NCBI GenBank assembly: GCA_947302655.1
Contig: CAMYVW010000001.1
Location: 276,263-340,262 of the forward strand
Source: an uncultured Mycoplasmatota bacterium
GTDB taxonomy: Bacteria > Bacillota_I > Bacilli_A > RF39 > UBA660
Direction of reading: 5' to 3'
Length of the DNA stretch: 64,000 nt
A program made the translations under genes and the position numbers. Below the pieces are notes generated by a model, which ran no database searches, had not been told where the DNA came from, and saw nothing but the letters and a program-made list of their open reading frames with translations. This document shows positions 33,583 to 41,882 of the stretch, one piece after another (positions within the stretch are counted from its first letter, which is position 1; each line of letters opens with the position of its first letter).

Positions 33583-34690
33583 TATATTAATAAAATGTCA
33601 TAAAAAAAATGAGTCATATATTTTAAAGAAAATTATTAAAAATGATATTAATATTATCAATTCTAAGTATACTAAAGAATATATCTATTATTTGATTTCA
33701 GAAAATGATTATGAAAAATTGCTAAAAATTGATTATAAAAAAATAATTGATATTGAAAAACATATTGGGATTAAAGAAATAAAAAATGCTTTTGTAAGAA
33801 ATATGGAAAAAATACTAATATCGTTAGGGATTGTTATTTTAGTTTTTTTATCTAAACTATATATTTTTAAAGTAAATGTTTACGTTAATGATTTAAATTT
33901 AAAAAAAATCATCACTTACACATTAATGGATGAAGGTATTAAGGATAATTCTTTAGTTAAATCGTTTAATGATATTAATAAAATAAAAAATAGAATTTTA
34001 AAAAAATATAATGATGAAATAGAATGGCTTGAAATATCTAAAAATGGATATGAATATGATGTAAGAATAATAAAAAGAGAGAAAAGCGTAAAGAAAAATG
34101 AAAGTGAAAAATGTAATTATGTAGCTTCAAAATCTGGAACTATTAAAACTATTATGGCAAGAAAAGGAGTTTTGCTTGTTCAGGAGAATAACTTTGTTAA
34201 TAAGGGAGATATTTTAATAAGTGGTGATATTGTTTACAATGAAGAATTGAAAACAACGGTATGTGCACAAGGATTAATAACAGGTGAAGTTTGGTATAAA
34301 GTAAATGTCTCATACCCACTAAAAAAAATTAAATATTATAAAAAAAAGACAAGCTTTTATAACATGAATTTTAATTTTCTAAATAGAAAGTACAAATTAT
34401 TTAAGGATAGGTATGATAATAGTAGAAAAATAATATCAATTGGTAGTAATAATATAGGCTTAGTTATAACTAATTCATTTAAAAAATATAAAAAAGTTAT
34501 TAATTATAGTGAAGAAGAAGCATTAAAAAAATCTATTGATTTAGCTAAGAAGAAAGTATTATTAAAAGCAAATAAAAATTCTCATATTTTAAGTGAAAAT
34601 ATTTTGAAGAAAGATATAAAAAATGGTAAAATAAATGTGGAAGTTCTAATTACAGTAGAAGAAGAACTTGGGGTTGTAGAAAACTACTAG
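33575..34690 (+). CDS. yqfD: Sporulation protein YqfD
   Basis: 371 residues. N-terminal domain of about 85 residues, a single membrane helix (about 86-106, ILISLGIVILVFLSKLYIF), then an exported region with WLEISKNGYEYDVRIIKRE, a barrel-like segment (ASKSGTIKTIMARKGVLLVQENNFVNKGDILISG, similar to the YqfD/SpoIV signature with G.I......G......G..V..G..LI.G), and a C-terminal AKKKVLLKANKN. YqfD is a stage IV sporulation protein of the mother cell. It follows yqfC with an eight-base overlap. In Bacillus phoH and yqfF come next; here a VanZ-like gene does. Confidence 0.88.
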   Translation: MGNILIKCHKKNESYILKKIIKNDINIINSKYTKEYIYYLISENDYEKLLKIDYKKIIDIEKHIGIKEIKNAFVRNMEKILISLGIVILVFLSKLYIFKVNVYVNDLNLKKIITYTLMDEGIKDNSLVKSFNDINKIKNRILKKYNDEIEWLEISKNGYEYDVRIIKREKSVKKNESEKCNYVASKSGTIKTIMARKGVLLVQENNFVNKGDILISGDIVYNEELKTTVCAQGLITGEVWYKVNVSYPLKKIKYYKKKTSFYNMNFNFLNRKYKLFKDRYDNSRKIISIGSNNIGLVITNSFKKYKKVINYSEEEALKKSIDLAKKKVLLKANKNSHILSENILKKDIKNGKINVEVLITVEEELGVVENY

Positions 34691-34705
34691 AAAAAGGTGA
34701 TATGA

Positions 34706-35317
34706 ATGGTTCTAGATTTATTTGCCAAAACACTTAATAGTGTATGGCCAATGATAGCAATTTTCTTATGTGTTTTAATAACAAGCAGAATTGCTTATTT
34801 AATTCTTCATCATAAGAAAGTAACAGTATATAAAGAAATATTTGCACTTATATTTATCATATATATGCTTTTATTATTTGAACTATTAACTGCAACTGAT
34901 ACAAATACTTTTCATGGTATTAACTTAAAACCATTTGCAGAAATATCAAGATATAAATTTGGATCTAGATTATTTAATATTAATGTTTTTGGAAACATAT
35001 TAATATTTATTCCATTCGGAACATTTATTGCATCTTATATTAATTCAAAGAAAGCATTCCCGGTTTTTGCTGTTGCACTTTTAACTAGTACTGTTGTTGA
35101 ACTGGTACAACTTAAAATAGGTAGAAGCTTTGATATTGATGATATTTTATTAAATGTTATTGGTTCCATATTAGGATACTTACTTTATAAATTATTAAAA
35201 TCTATCAAAAGAAGATTACCAAGATTTTTCAGAAGTGATCTTTTCATGAATTTATTTAGTATAATAGCATTTATTATCATCATTTACTGGCTTTCTCTTA
35301 GAATAGGAATAATATAA
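34706..35317 (+). CDS. VanZ-like membrane protein
   Basis: 203 residues with five or six membrane helices. Visible VanZ features: FELLTATDTNTFHGINLKPFAEI, NVFGNILIFIPFGTFIA, TSTVVELVQLKIGRSFDIDDILLNVIGSILGYLLY. VanZ proteins are named for low-level teicoplanin resistance in enterococci, but most chromosomal members have no proven role. The gene is translationally close to yqfD (15 bases) and ybeY (one base), replacing phoH and yqfF of the Bacillus order. The start may be ATG 34706 behind AAAGGTGATATGA. Confidence 0.88.
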   Translation: MVLDLFAKTLNSVWPMIAIFLCVLITSRIAYLILHHKKVTVYKEIFALIFIIYMLLLFELLTATDTNTFHGINLKPFAEISRYKFGSRLFNINVFGNILIFIPFGTFIASYINSKKAFPVFAVALLTSTVVELVQLKIGRSFDIDDILLNVIGSILGYLLYKLLKSIKRRLPRFFRSDLFMNLFSIIAFIIIIYWLSLRIGII

Positions 35318-35318
35318 T

Positions 35319-35759
35319 ATGAATAAAATTACAATTGATAATGAATATGGATATAAAAAATATCGATACTTAAAAAAAGTTTTAAACGCTGCATTAAAAC
35401 ATGAGAAAATTGATAATGCTGTATTTTCCATAATATTTGTTGATAACGAGACTATTAAGGATATAAATAGGGATTATCGAAATATTGATAAAGTCACAGA
35501 TGTTATATCATTTGCGTTTGAAGATAATGGTAAACTGGTGTATAATAATGTTCGATTGCTTGGAGAAATATACATATGTATTCCAAGGATGATAGAACAA
35601 GCAAAAGAATATGGTCATAGTGAAAAAAGAGAATTATCTTTTCTAGCAGTTCATGGACTTTTACATTTGCTAGGTTATGACCATATGAAAAAAGAAGATG
35701 AAAAAGTAATGTTTGCTTTACAGGAGTTGATTTTAGATGACCAAAATATCAAGAGATGA
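35319..35759 (+). CDS. ybeY: Endoribonuclease YbeY
   Basis: 146 residues. The zinc-binding motif HGLLHLLGYDH (H...H.....H) is intact, with TDVISFAFEDNG upstream and LGEIYICIPRM in the middle. YbeY functions in 16S rRNA 3'-end maturation and ribosome quality control. It ends in TGA inside the dgkA start region, a 23-base overlap. Its place before dgkA-era is the common Firmicutes order. Confidence 0.95.
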   Translation: MNKITIDNEYGYKKYRYLKKVLNAALKHEKIDNAVFSIIFVDNETIKDINRDYRNIDKVTDVISFAFEDNGKLVYNNVRLLGEIYICIPRMIEQAKEYGHSEKRELSFLAVHGLLHLLGYDHMKKEDEKVMFALQELILDDQNIKR

Positions 35760-36126
35760 CATTAAAAAGAAAGGTATAAAAAGAACCTTAAGAACTTTTA
35801 AATATTCTGCTCAAGGTCTTGCATACGCATATAAAAATGAACAAAGTATGTGGATTCATGCAATTGCTACAATTGCTACAATTATTTTAGGAATAGTTTG
35901 TAGTTTATCACTTACAGAGTGGGCTATAGTATTTATAGCGCTTGGAGTAATTTTAGCAAGTGAGTTAATTAATACAGCAATCGAAGCAGCAGTTGATTTA
36001 GTTACTTTAGAGATACATCCTTTAGCTAAAATAGCAAAGGACTGTGGATCAGCTGCAACATTTGTATTAACTATTGTGTCTGTAATTATTTGTTTAATGG
36101 TTTTTGTACCTCATTTTGTCGGTTAG
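35737..36126 (+). CDS. dgkA: Diacylglycerol/undecaprenol kinase (DgkA family)
   Basis: 129 residues: amphipathic N-terminus, then three membrane helices. Catalytic features: FKYSAQGLAYAYKNEQSMWIHA and ASELINTAIEAAVDL (the E..NTAIE motif). Gram-positive members mainly phosphorylate undecaprenol to feed peptidoglycan lipid carrier recycling. The ATG at 35737 lies 23 bases inside ybeY, behind GGAG, so the overlap seems genuine. Confidence 0.93.
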   Translation: MTKISRDDIKKKGIKRTLRTFKYSAQGLAYAYKNEQSMWIHAIATIATIILGIVCSLSLTEWAIVFIALGVILASELINTAIEAAVDLVTLEIHPLAKIAKDCGSAATFVLTIVSVIICLMVFVPHFVG

Positions 36127-36144
36127 TAAAGGAAGTGTAGATTT

Positions 36145-37029
36145 ATGCGTAGTGGTTTTGTAAGTATTATCGGTAGACCTAATGTTGGTAAATCCACTCT
36201 TCTTAACGCAATAATTAATACTAAAGTTGCCATTACGTCAAATAAAGCTCAAACAACAAGAAATATTATTCAAGGTATATACAATGAACCTGATACACAA
36301 ATTGTTTTTGTTGATACACCAGGTATTCATAAACCTGTTAATAAACTTGGTAAGTTATTAAATAAACAATCATATTCTTTAACAAAAGATGTTGATGCTA
36401 TTTTATTAGTTGTTGATGCTAAAGAAGGACTTGGAAAAGGCGATAAGTATATTATTAATTCACTTGAAAAAAGTAGCGTACCCGTTATTTTAGTGTTAAA
36501 TAAAATTGATCGATTAACAACTGCAGATTTAATGAAGAGAATTAGTGAATATAAAGATCTTTTTACATTTGCTGACATTGTTCCAGTATCTGCATTAAAA
36601 AAAGATAATATTGAAAGATTAATTAAAGTTGTTAAAGAATATTTAACAGATAATGTTAAATATTTTGATGATGATATATATACAAGTAGTTCAGTTAAGT
36701 TTATGGTATCTGAAATTGTAAGAGAAAAATTACTTGATGCTACAACAGAAGAAATACCACATTCTATTACTTGCTACACAACTAGATTTGAAGATAAAGA
36801 AACTATAATACACATAAATGTAGATATTATTGTTGATCGTGATTCTGTTAAGAAAATAGTTATTGGTAAAAAAGGTGACAGATTAAAAGATATTGGTTCT
36901 AAAGCCAGAATAGAAATTGAACACCTTGTTGGTAAACAAGTTTATCTTGATTTATTTGTTAAAACTGTAAAGAACTGGAAAGACAAAGAAAAATATTTAA
37001 GTGAACTTGGTTTTACAGATTATGAATAA
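36145..37029 (+). CDS. era: GTPase Era
   Basis: 294 residues. G domain: GRPNVGKST (G1), TTRN (G2), DTPG (G3), NKID (G4), SALK (G5). C-terminal KH domain: EIPHSITCYTTRFED and VIGKKGDRLKDIGSKARIEIE. Era binds the 3' end of 16S rRNA and couples ribosome assembly to growth. Normal length. It follows dgkA by 18 bases; cdd, sometimes between, is absent. A hairpin-containing gap leads to yqzL. Confidence 0.97.
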   Translation: MRSGFVSIIGRPNVGKSTLLNAIINTKVAITSNKAQTTRNIIQGIYNEPDTQIVFVDTPGIHKPVNKLGKLLNKQSYSLTKDVDAILLVVDAKEGLGKGDKYIINSLEKSSVPVILVLNKIDRLTTADLMKRISEYKDLFTFADIVPVSALKKDNIERLIKVVKEYLTDNVKYFDDDIYTSSSVKFMVSEIVREKLLDATTEEIPHSITCYTTRFEDKETIIHINVDIIVDRDSVKKIVIGKKGDRLKDIGSKARIEIEHLVGKQVYLDLFVKTVKNWKDKEKYLSELGFTDYE

Positions 37030-37070
37030 AATTAATTTATTATCACCATTATATAATTAGGTGATAATAA

Positions 37071-37166
37071 ATGAAGAAAAAAGAAAAAATTGCTTGGGAA
37101 AAATTTAAGTTCTCAGGAAAAATAGAAGATTATTTATATTATAAAGATATTAAAAAAAGGAAATAA
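37071..37166 (+). CDS. yqzL: YqzL-like small protein
   Basis: 31 residues, too short for automatic ORF lists. It reads MKKKEKIAWEKFKFSGKIED then YLYYKDIKKRK. The W..F..TG....YL.YK pattern and the place between era and recO match Bacillus YqzL, a protein of unknown function. The ribosome binding site AGGTGATAATAA lies in the 3' arm of a hairpin (TTATCACC/GGTGATAA). recO starts two bases after the stop. Confidence 0.8.
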   Translation: MKKKEKIAWEKFKFSGKIEDYLYYKDIKKRK

Positions 37167-37167
37167 A

Positions 37168-37896
37168 ATGGAAGTCGAAGTAGAAGGTATTGTTTTAAAA
37201 GAAACATTATATAGTGAAACATCTAAAATATTACAAGTACTAACTAAAGAGTTTGGACTTATAAGTATTATTGCAAAAGGTGCATCATCATATAAAAATA
37301 GCCTTCGTTCATTAGCGCTTCCTTTTTTATATGCTAAATTTATAATAAATTATAAAAAAGATAAGATTTCTACATTAAAAGGTGGGAAAGTATTTAAACT
37401 ATATGGATCTGGAGCAAAGGATATGGATGTATATGCATATTTGTCTTATTTATGTGAACTTACATATAAAGTACTACAGGAGAATAATAATAAAGAAATA
37501 TTTATTATTCTTAAAAATGCTTTAGATAAAATTGATGATGGGTTTAATAAAACTGTTTTAAAGAATATAGTCGAATTTAAATATCTTGATTATATAGGTA
37601 TTACTCCTGATTTAAACATATGCCATAAATGTATGAATGTTACAGAACCATTTGCAATTGACGGTAAAATTGGAGGTTTTGTTTGTAATAACTGTTATAC
37701 AAACGAAAGAAAAGTCCAAAAGGATTTTAAAAAAATACTAAATCGTTATCAAGATGTTGATATAAGTGAAATAAAAGAAATTAAAATATCAAAAGAAAAT
37801 GAACTAATTGTTAATGAATTTTTGAAGGAGTACTATGTATCATTTTCTGGAATAAAATTAAATAGTGATAAATTAATTGAAATGATAGAAAAATAA
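37168..37896 (+). CDS. recO: DNA repair protein RecO
   Basis: 242 residues. N-terminal OB fold (VEGIVLKETLYSETSKILQVLTKEFG, then IIAKGASSYKNSL), a helical C-terminal part, and a zinc motif CHKCMN...GGFVCNNC with four Cys. RecO anneals SSB-coated single strands and loads RecA with RecR. Start ATG 37168 follows AAAAAGGAAATAAA. The era-yqzL-recO order is as in Bacillus. Confidence 0.94.
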   Translation: MEVEVEGIVLKETLYSETSKILQVLTKEFGLISIIAKGASSYKNSLRSLALPFLYAKFIINYKKDKISTLKGGKVFKLYGSGAKDMDVYAYLSYLCELTYKVLQENNNKEIFIILKNALDKIDDGFNKTVLKNIVEFKYLDYIGITPDLNICHKCMNVTEPFAIDGKIGGFVCNNCYTNERKVQKDFKKILNRYQDVDISEIKEIKISKENELIVNEFLKEYYVSFSGIKLNSDKLIEMIEK

Positions 37897-37901
37897 TTAA
37901 A

Positions 37902-37929
37902 AAATGATTGGTAATAACCAATCTTTTTT
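37902..37929 (+). terminator. Terminator after recO
   Basis: GATTGGT-AATA-ACCAATC followed by T6. Confidence 0.9.
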
Positions 37930-37940
37930 GTTTAATATGT

Positions 37941-37969
37941 TTGACTAACTCGAACGTTTGTGCTATTAT
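37941..37969 (+). promoter_or_regulatory. Promoter of pepC
   Basis: TTGACT (37941-37946), 17-base spacer, TATTAT (37964-37969), 31 bases before the start codon. Confidence 0.7.
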
Positions 37970-37999
37970 ATGAAGCAATTTATTAGGGGGTATTTATTT

Positions 38000-39292
38000 A
38001 TGAAAGATTTAAATAAAGGATTCGATATAGATAAACTAAAAAATGACTACATAAGTGATTCACAAAATAAAGTTATCGAAAAAGTATTATTTAATGCAAA
38101 TATAAATCAGTTAATTGTTGAAAGAGGTATGTCTAATCCTGAAATATTTGATATTGAGGTTAGGACACATGGAGTAACCGACCAAAGAAATACAGGTAGA
38201 TGCTGGATATTTAGTTATTTAAATTATTTAAGAGAAGTAATTATAAATAAACATGATATATGTGAAAACTTTGAATTATCATGTAATTACCTTTCATTTT
38301 ATGATAAACTTGAAAGAATGAATTTTGCTATTAATAGACTTATTCAATATAAAGATGTTAATTCAAGAAAAAATAGTATTATAGGTATTCTTTCAAAAGG
38401 AATAAACGATTTTGGTAATTTCACAACCCTTGCTGATCTAATAAGCAAGTATGGTATTGTTCCAGCTAACATATATGAAGAATCAAATGCATCATCAAAT
38501 ACTGGACAAGTAAATGTTATTTTAAATAGATTGTTACATAAATTTAACAGTGAATTAATGAATATTAAAGACATAAATAAAATCAACAATTTAAAGGAAA
38601 AATACTTAAGTGATGTTTATAAAACTTTATCATTATTCTATGGAATGCCACCTGAAAAATTCTCATATAAATATAGAAAAAGTAATGGTCAAATAGGTGA
38701 AATCAACTCAACACCTTTAGAGTTTTATAAGTCTCTTGGTATAGATGTTAAAAATGATTATATATCTGTTAGTTCTTCTAAATCAAGTGATATTCAATAC
38801 AATAAATTATATACTGATTTATATAGCTCACATATCGAAGGTGGAACTGATACAAAACACTTAAATTTAAAAATGAATAATGTTAAAAAAATTATTATTA
38901 AACAATTAAAGAATAATACACCTGTATGTTTTAGTACAAAAACTCTTTCAGGAAATGTCCTTGGAAAATGGATTGATACATATGAACCGTATTCAGATAT
39001 TTTAGGTATTGATTTAGTTCTTGAAAGAAATGATATAATAAACAATTATGATGAGTGTTCTGGAAATCATAGTATGCTTATAACAGGTGTAAAACTTGAT
39101 AATAACAAACCAGTTGCATGGAAAGTTGAAAATAGTTGGGGAAGTAAAGAAGGCTTTGGTGGTAATTTCACTTTAGATGATGATTTCTTCACTAAATATT
39201 TTAAAAGTGCAATTATTGAAAAAGATTTCCTTTCTAAAAAAGAAATGGAAATTACAAGAACAAAAAGTATTAAAACAAAATATTGGAGATAA
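38000..39292 (+). CDS. pepC: Aminopeptidase C (bleomycin hydrolase family)
   Basis: 430 residues of peptidase family C1B. Catalytic C68 (QRNTGRCWIFS), H357 (GNHSMLITGV) and N378 (KVENSWG) are intact. The enzyme is a cytoplasmic hexamer that trims peptides from the N-terminus. The ATG at 38000 follows TAGGGGG; an in-frame extension to 37958 would run into the promoter. The C-terminus (EMEITRTKSIKTKYWR) lacks the usual PPWDPMG-like tail that gates the active site in typical PepC, so specificity may differ. It is monocistronic. Confidence 0.9.
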   Translation: MKDLNKGFDIDKLKNDYISDSQNKVIEKVLFNANINQLIVERGMSNPEIFDIEVRTHGVTDQRNTGRCWIFSYLNYLREVIINKHDICENFELSCNYLSFYDKLERMNFAINRLIQYKDVNSRKNSIIGILSKGINDFGNFTTLADLISKYGIVPANIYEESNASSNTGQVNVILNRLLHKFNSELMNIKDINKINNLKEKYLSDVYKTLSLFYGMPPEKFSYKYRKSNGQIGEINSTPLEFYKSLGIDVKNDYISVSSSKSSDIQYNKLYTDLYSSHIEGGTDTKHLNLKMNNVKKIIIKQLKNNTPVCFSTKTLSGNVLGKWIDTYEPYSDILGIDLVLERNDIINNYDECSGNHSMLITGVKLDNNKPVAWKVENSWGSKEGFGGNFTLDDDFFTKYFKSAIIEKDFLSKKEMEITRTKSIKTKYWR

Positions 39293-39310
39293 AAATCTCC
39301 AATATTTTAA
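39278..39310 (+). terminator. Terminator overlapping the pepC stop
   Basis: AAATATTGGAGAT-AAAA-ATCTCCAATATTTT; the stop codon is in the loop region. Confidence 0.85.
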
Positions 39311-39316
39311 TGCTTC

Positions 39317-39345
39317 TTGATTTAAATATTAAAGTATGTTAATAT
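39317..39345 (+). promoter_or_regulatory. Promoter of the glyS T-box leader
   Basis: TTGATT (39317-39322), 17-base spacer, TAATAT (39340-39345). It would start transcription near 39352. Confidence 0.55.
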
Positions 39346-39351
39346 TTGTGT

Positions 39352-39478
39352 AGGTAAGTGATGACGAGATTGGCAACCTCCGAGCTATGTAATTTTAAAG
39401 AGATTCTTCCAAGAATAAGTAGGGTGGAACCGCGGAAATATATTTTTCGTCCCTATAAGTTAGTGGAAGTTTTTTTGT
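39352..39478 (+). promoter_or_regulatory. T-box riboswitch controlling glyS (glycine), unusually short
   Basis: The T-box core AGGGTGGAACCGCG is at 39421-39434. The base after TGG is A, matching the U discriminator of tRNA-Gly. A GGC triplet (39372-39374) inside GAG-ATTGGCAAC-CTC is a good candidate Gly specifier. The terminator is a small bulged stem (TCCCTA/TAGTGGA) followed by T7 near 39455-39478. Only about 70 nt lie between the predicted transcription start and the T-box, less than a full stem I would need. Confidence 0.85.
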
Positions 39479-39500
39479 TATATGAAAGGAATTAATAAAT

Positions 39501-40880
39501 ATGAAAAAATTAACAATGGATGAATTAGTAAATTATTGCAAACAATATGGTTTTATATTTCAAGGTAGTGAAATATATGGTGGACTTGCAAACTCTTGGG
39601 ATTTTGGTCCTCTTGGAACACTTCTAAAAGAAAATATAAGAAATGCATGGAAGAAAAAATTTATTCAAGAAAATAAATATAACTACGGATTAGACGCTGC
39701 TATTATAATGAATCCAAAAGTTTGGGTTGCATCTGGACACGTTGCTTCTTTTGCAGATCCATTAATAGATTGTAAAAAATGTAAGTCTAGACATAGAGCT
39801 GATAAATTAATCGAAGATTTTACAAATGGTGATGTAACTGCTGATGGATGGAGTAATGAAGAATTAGAAAAGTATATAGCTGATAATAATATTGTATGTC
39901 CTGTATGTGGAAAGCTAGATTATACTCCAATTAGAAAATTTAACTTATTATTTGAAACTAGTATTGGTGTAACAGATGATACTAAAAACACAGTATATTT
40001 AAGAGGAGAAACTGCTCAAGGTATTTTTACTAATTTTAAAAATGTTGAAAGAAGTATGAGAGCAAAGGTTCCTTTTGGTATTTGCCAAACAGGTAAAGCT
40101 TTTAGAAATGAAATTACACCAGGTAACTTTATTTTTAGAACAAGAGAGTTTGAACAAATGGAACTAGAGTTTTTCTGTAAACCTGGTACTGATTTAGAGT
40201 GGTTTGGTTATTGGAAAAATTATTGTATGGATTTTTTAAGAACTTTAGGTTTAGCATCTACAAACTTAAGAATGAGAGATCACGAAAAAGAAGAACTTGC
40301 TTTTTATAGTAAAGCAACAACTGATATAGAATATTTATTTCCTATGGGATGGGGAGAACTTTGGGGTATAGCTGATAGAACAGATTATGATTTATCTGTT
40401 CATATGGATTCAAGTTCTCAAGATCTAAGATATTTAGATCCTGAAACTAATGAAAAATATTTACCATATGTTATTGAACCATCTGTTGGTCTTGAAAGAT
40501 TACTTCTTGCAATCATATCTGATGCTTATAGAGAAGAAGAAGTTGGAGAAAATGATACAAGAGTTGTATTAAAACTTAATCCAGCTCTTGCACCTATTAA
40601 AGCTACAGTAATTCCATTAATAAAAAAAGTTCATGGAGATAAAGCAACAGAAATATATGCTGATTTATGTAATAAATTTTCTATTAATTATGATGATGCT
40701 GGTTCTATTGGTAAAAGATATAGAAGAGCAGATGCTATTGGTACACCATTTTGTATTACTATAGATGATAATACAATAAATGATGGAACAGTAACAATAA
40801 GACATCGTGATTCAATGGAACAAGAAACTATTAAGGTAAATGAATTATCTGATTATATTTCAAAAAGAATAGATTTATAA
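39501..40880 (+). CDS. glyS: Glycyl-tRNA synthetase, single-chain class II
   Basis: 459 residues, the dimeric alpha2 type found in Bacilli and Mollicutes rather than the alpha2beta2 GlyQS. Motif 1 region GSEIYGGLANSWDFGPLG, motif 2 FRNEITPGNFIFRTREFEQMELEFF, motif 3 EPSVGLERLLLAI, a zinc site (CKKCKSRHRADK and CPVCGK), and a C-terminal anticodon-binding domain ending IRHRDSMEQETIKV. The start follows GAAAGGAATTAATAA. It is regulated by the tRNA-Gly T-box upstream. Confidence 0.97.
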   Translation: MKKLTMDELVNYCKQYGFIFQGSEIYGGLANSWDFGPLGTLLKENIRNAWKKKFIQENKYNYGLDAAIIMNPKVWVASGHVASFADPLIDCKKCKSRHRADKLIEDFTNGDVTADGWSNEELEKYIADNNIVCPVCGKLDYTPIRKFNLLFETSIGVTDDTKNTVYLRGETAQGIFTNFKNVERSMRAKVPFGICQTGKAFRNEITPGNFIFRTREFEQMELEFFCKPGTDLEWFGYWKNYCMDFLRTLGLASTNLRMRDHEKEELAFYSKATTDIEYLFPMGWGELWGIADRTDYDLSVHMDSSSQDLRYLDPETNEKYLPYVIEPSVGLERLLLAIISDAYREEEVGENDTRVVLKLNPALAPIKATVIPLIKKVHGDKATEIYADLCNKFSINYDDAGSIGKRYRRADAIGTPFCITIDDNTINDGTVTIRHRDSMEQETIKVNELSDYISKRIDL

Positions 40881-40894
40881 TTAATTATAGTTAA

Positions 40895-40926
40895 AAATAA
40901 GTGAATGTATAATTCACTTATTTTTT
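40895..40926 (+). terminator. Terminator after glyS
   Basis: AAATAAGTGAAT-GTATA-ATTCACTTATTT with T tail. Confidence 0.88.
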
Positions 40927-41000
40927 ATATTTATTTTATTGAAAATAATATATTTCTTTGATAAAATTACTTATAGAATACTATAGGAGGAATGCATATT

Positions 41001-41417
41001 ATGGCATTAAAGAAGATTAAAAAATTATTTGTTGATGAAGATGAACAAATGAATATAAATGGAGAAGATGATTTTTATTCAGTATCTGCTGACGATGCAG
41101 TAAAAAACGCTGATAAAACTGGAAATAAAATGATATTACTTGAACCAAGAGCATATTCTGAAAGTCAACAAATAGCAGATCATTTAAAAAACAGAAATAG
41201 TGTTGTTGTTAATTTAAAAAGAGTAACTTCTGATCAAGCAAAAAGAATTATAGATTTCTTAAGTGGATGTATCTATGCAATAGGTGGCACAATGCAAAAA
41301 ATTGGTGTAGGTATTTACTTATGTACTCCTAAAAATGTTAATGTTTTAGGTAAGATTTCAGATGATGCTGATAAGTCTAAATCAAAAGATGATGAAGACT
41401 ATGAATGGGAAAATTAA
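41001..41417 (+). CDS. sepF: Cell division protein SepF
   Basis: 138 residues. The N-terminal amphipathic membrane helix is [11 protein letters not shown]; an acidic linker follows, then the SepF core [32 protein letters not shown]...[23 protein letters not shown]. SepF anchors FtsZ to the membrane and makes rings with FtsZ filaments. AGGAGG at 40985-40990 gives proper spacing to ATG 41001 and not to the earlier ATG at 40992. It is followed by divIVA, the common sepF-(ylmG-ylmH)-divIVA order with the two middle genes absent. Confidence 0.93.
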   Translation: MALKKIKKLFVDEDEQMNINGEDDFYSVSADDAVKNADKTGNKMILLEPRAYSESQQIADHLKNRNSVVVNLKRVTSDQAKRIIDFLSGCIYAIGGTMQKIGVGIYLCTPKNVNVLGKISDDADKSKSKDDEDYEWEN

Positions 41418-41447
41418 TTAATAAGAAATAGAAAGTAAGGAAGCTTG

Positions 41448-41882
41448 GTGATAAGCGTGAAAAAATTTAATAATTCGCTTATGGGATACGATAAAGCTGA
41501 AGTAAATGCATTTGTTAATGAAGTAACCACTGAGTTTGAAAATGTTTTAAATAAGTTAAAACAAAAAGATGCAGATATTTTAGCATTAAAGCAAGAATTA
41601 ACAAAGTATGAAAATTTAGAAAGTACTTTAAATAAAACTATTCTTGCTGCAGAAGAAGTATCAAATAATATGAGGAATGTAGCTAGAAGTGAATCTAAAA
41701 GTATTTTAGATGAAGCTAGAAAAAATGCATCAAGAATATTAAATGATGCATTAATGAAAGCTGAAAAAGCTCAAAGTGATGCTGATATGTTAAAACGTCG
41801 TATAATTAATTTTAAACGTCGTTTCCGCCAAGCCGTTGAAAATGAACTAGACGTTATCGATAGTTTAGATGAACATTATTAA
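41448..41882 (+). CDS. divIVA: DivIVA-family protein
   Basis: About 144 residues. The N-terminal membrane-binding motif KKFNNSLMGYDKAEVNAFVNEV is the DivIVA signature, followed by a coiled coil (FENVLNKLKQKDADILALKQELTKYE) and a second helical region ending RQAVENELDVIDSLDEHY. DivIVA senses negative membrane curvature at poles and septa and in spore formers anchors chromosomes during sporulation. The exact start is uncertain: TTG 41445, GTG 41448 or GTG 41457; AAGGAAG upstream favours 41448. The stop abuts the convergent sigK stop with no base between. Confidence 0.88.
   Translation: MISVKKFNNSLMGYDKAEVNAFVNEVTTEFENVLNKLKQKDADILALKQELTKYENLESTLNKTILAAEEVSNNMRNVARSESKSILDEARKNASRILNDALMKAEKAQSDADMLKRRIINFKRRFRQAVENELDVIDSLDEHY

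Noticed and set aside
37945..37960. CGAACGTTTG near the pepC promoter as a LexA box
   Set aside because: The CGAAC-N4-GTTCG spacing and the second half-site are not met.
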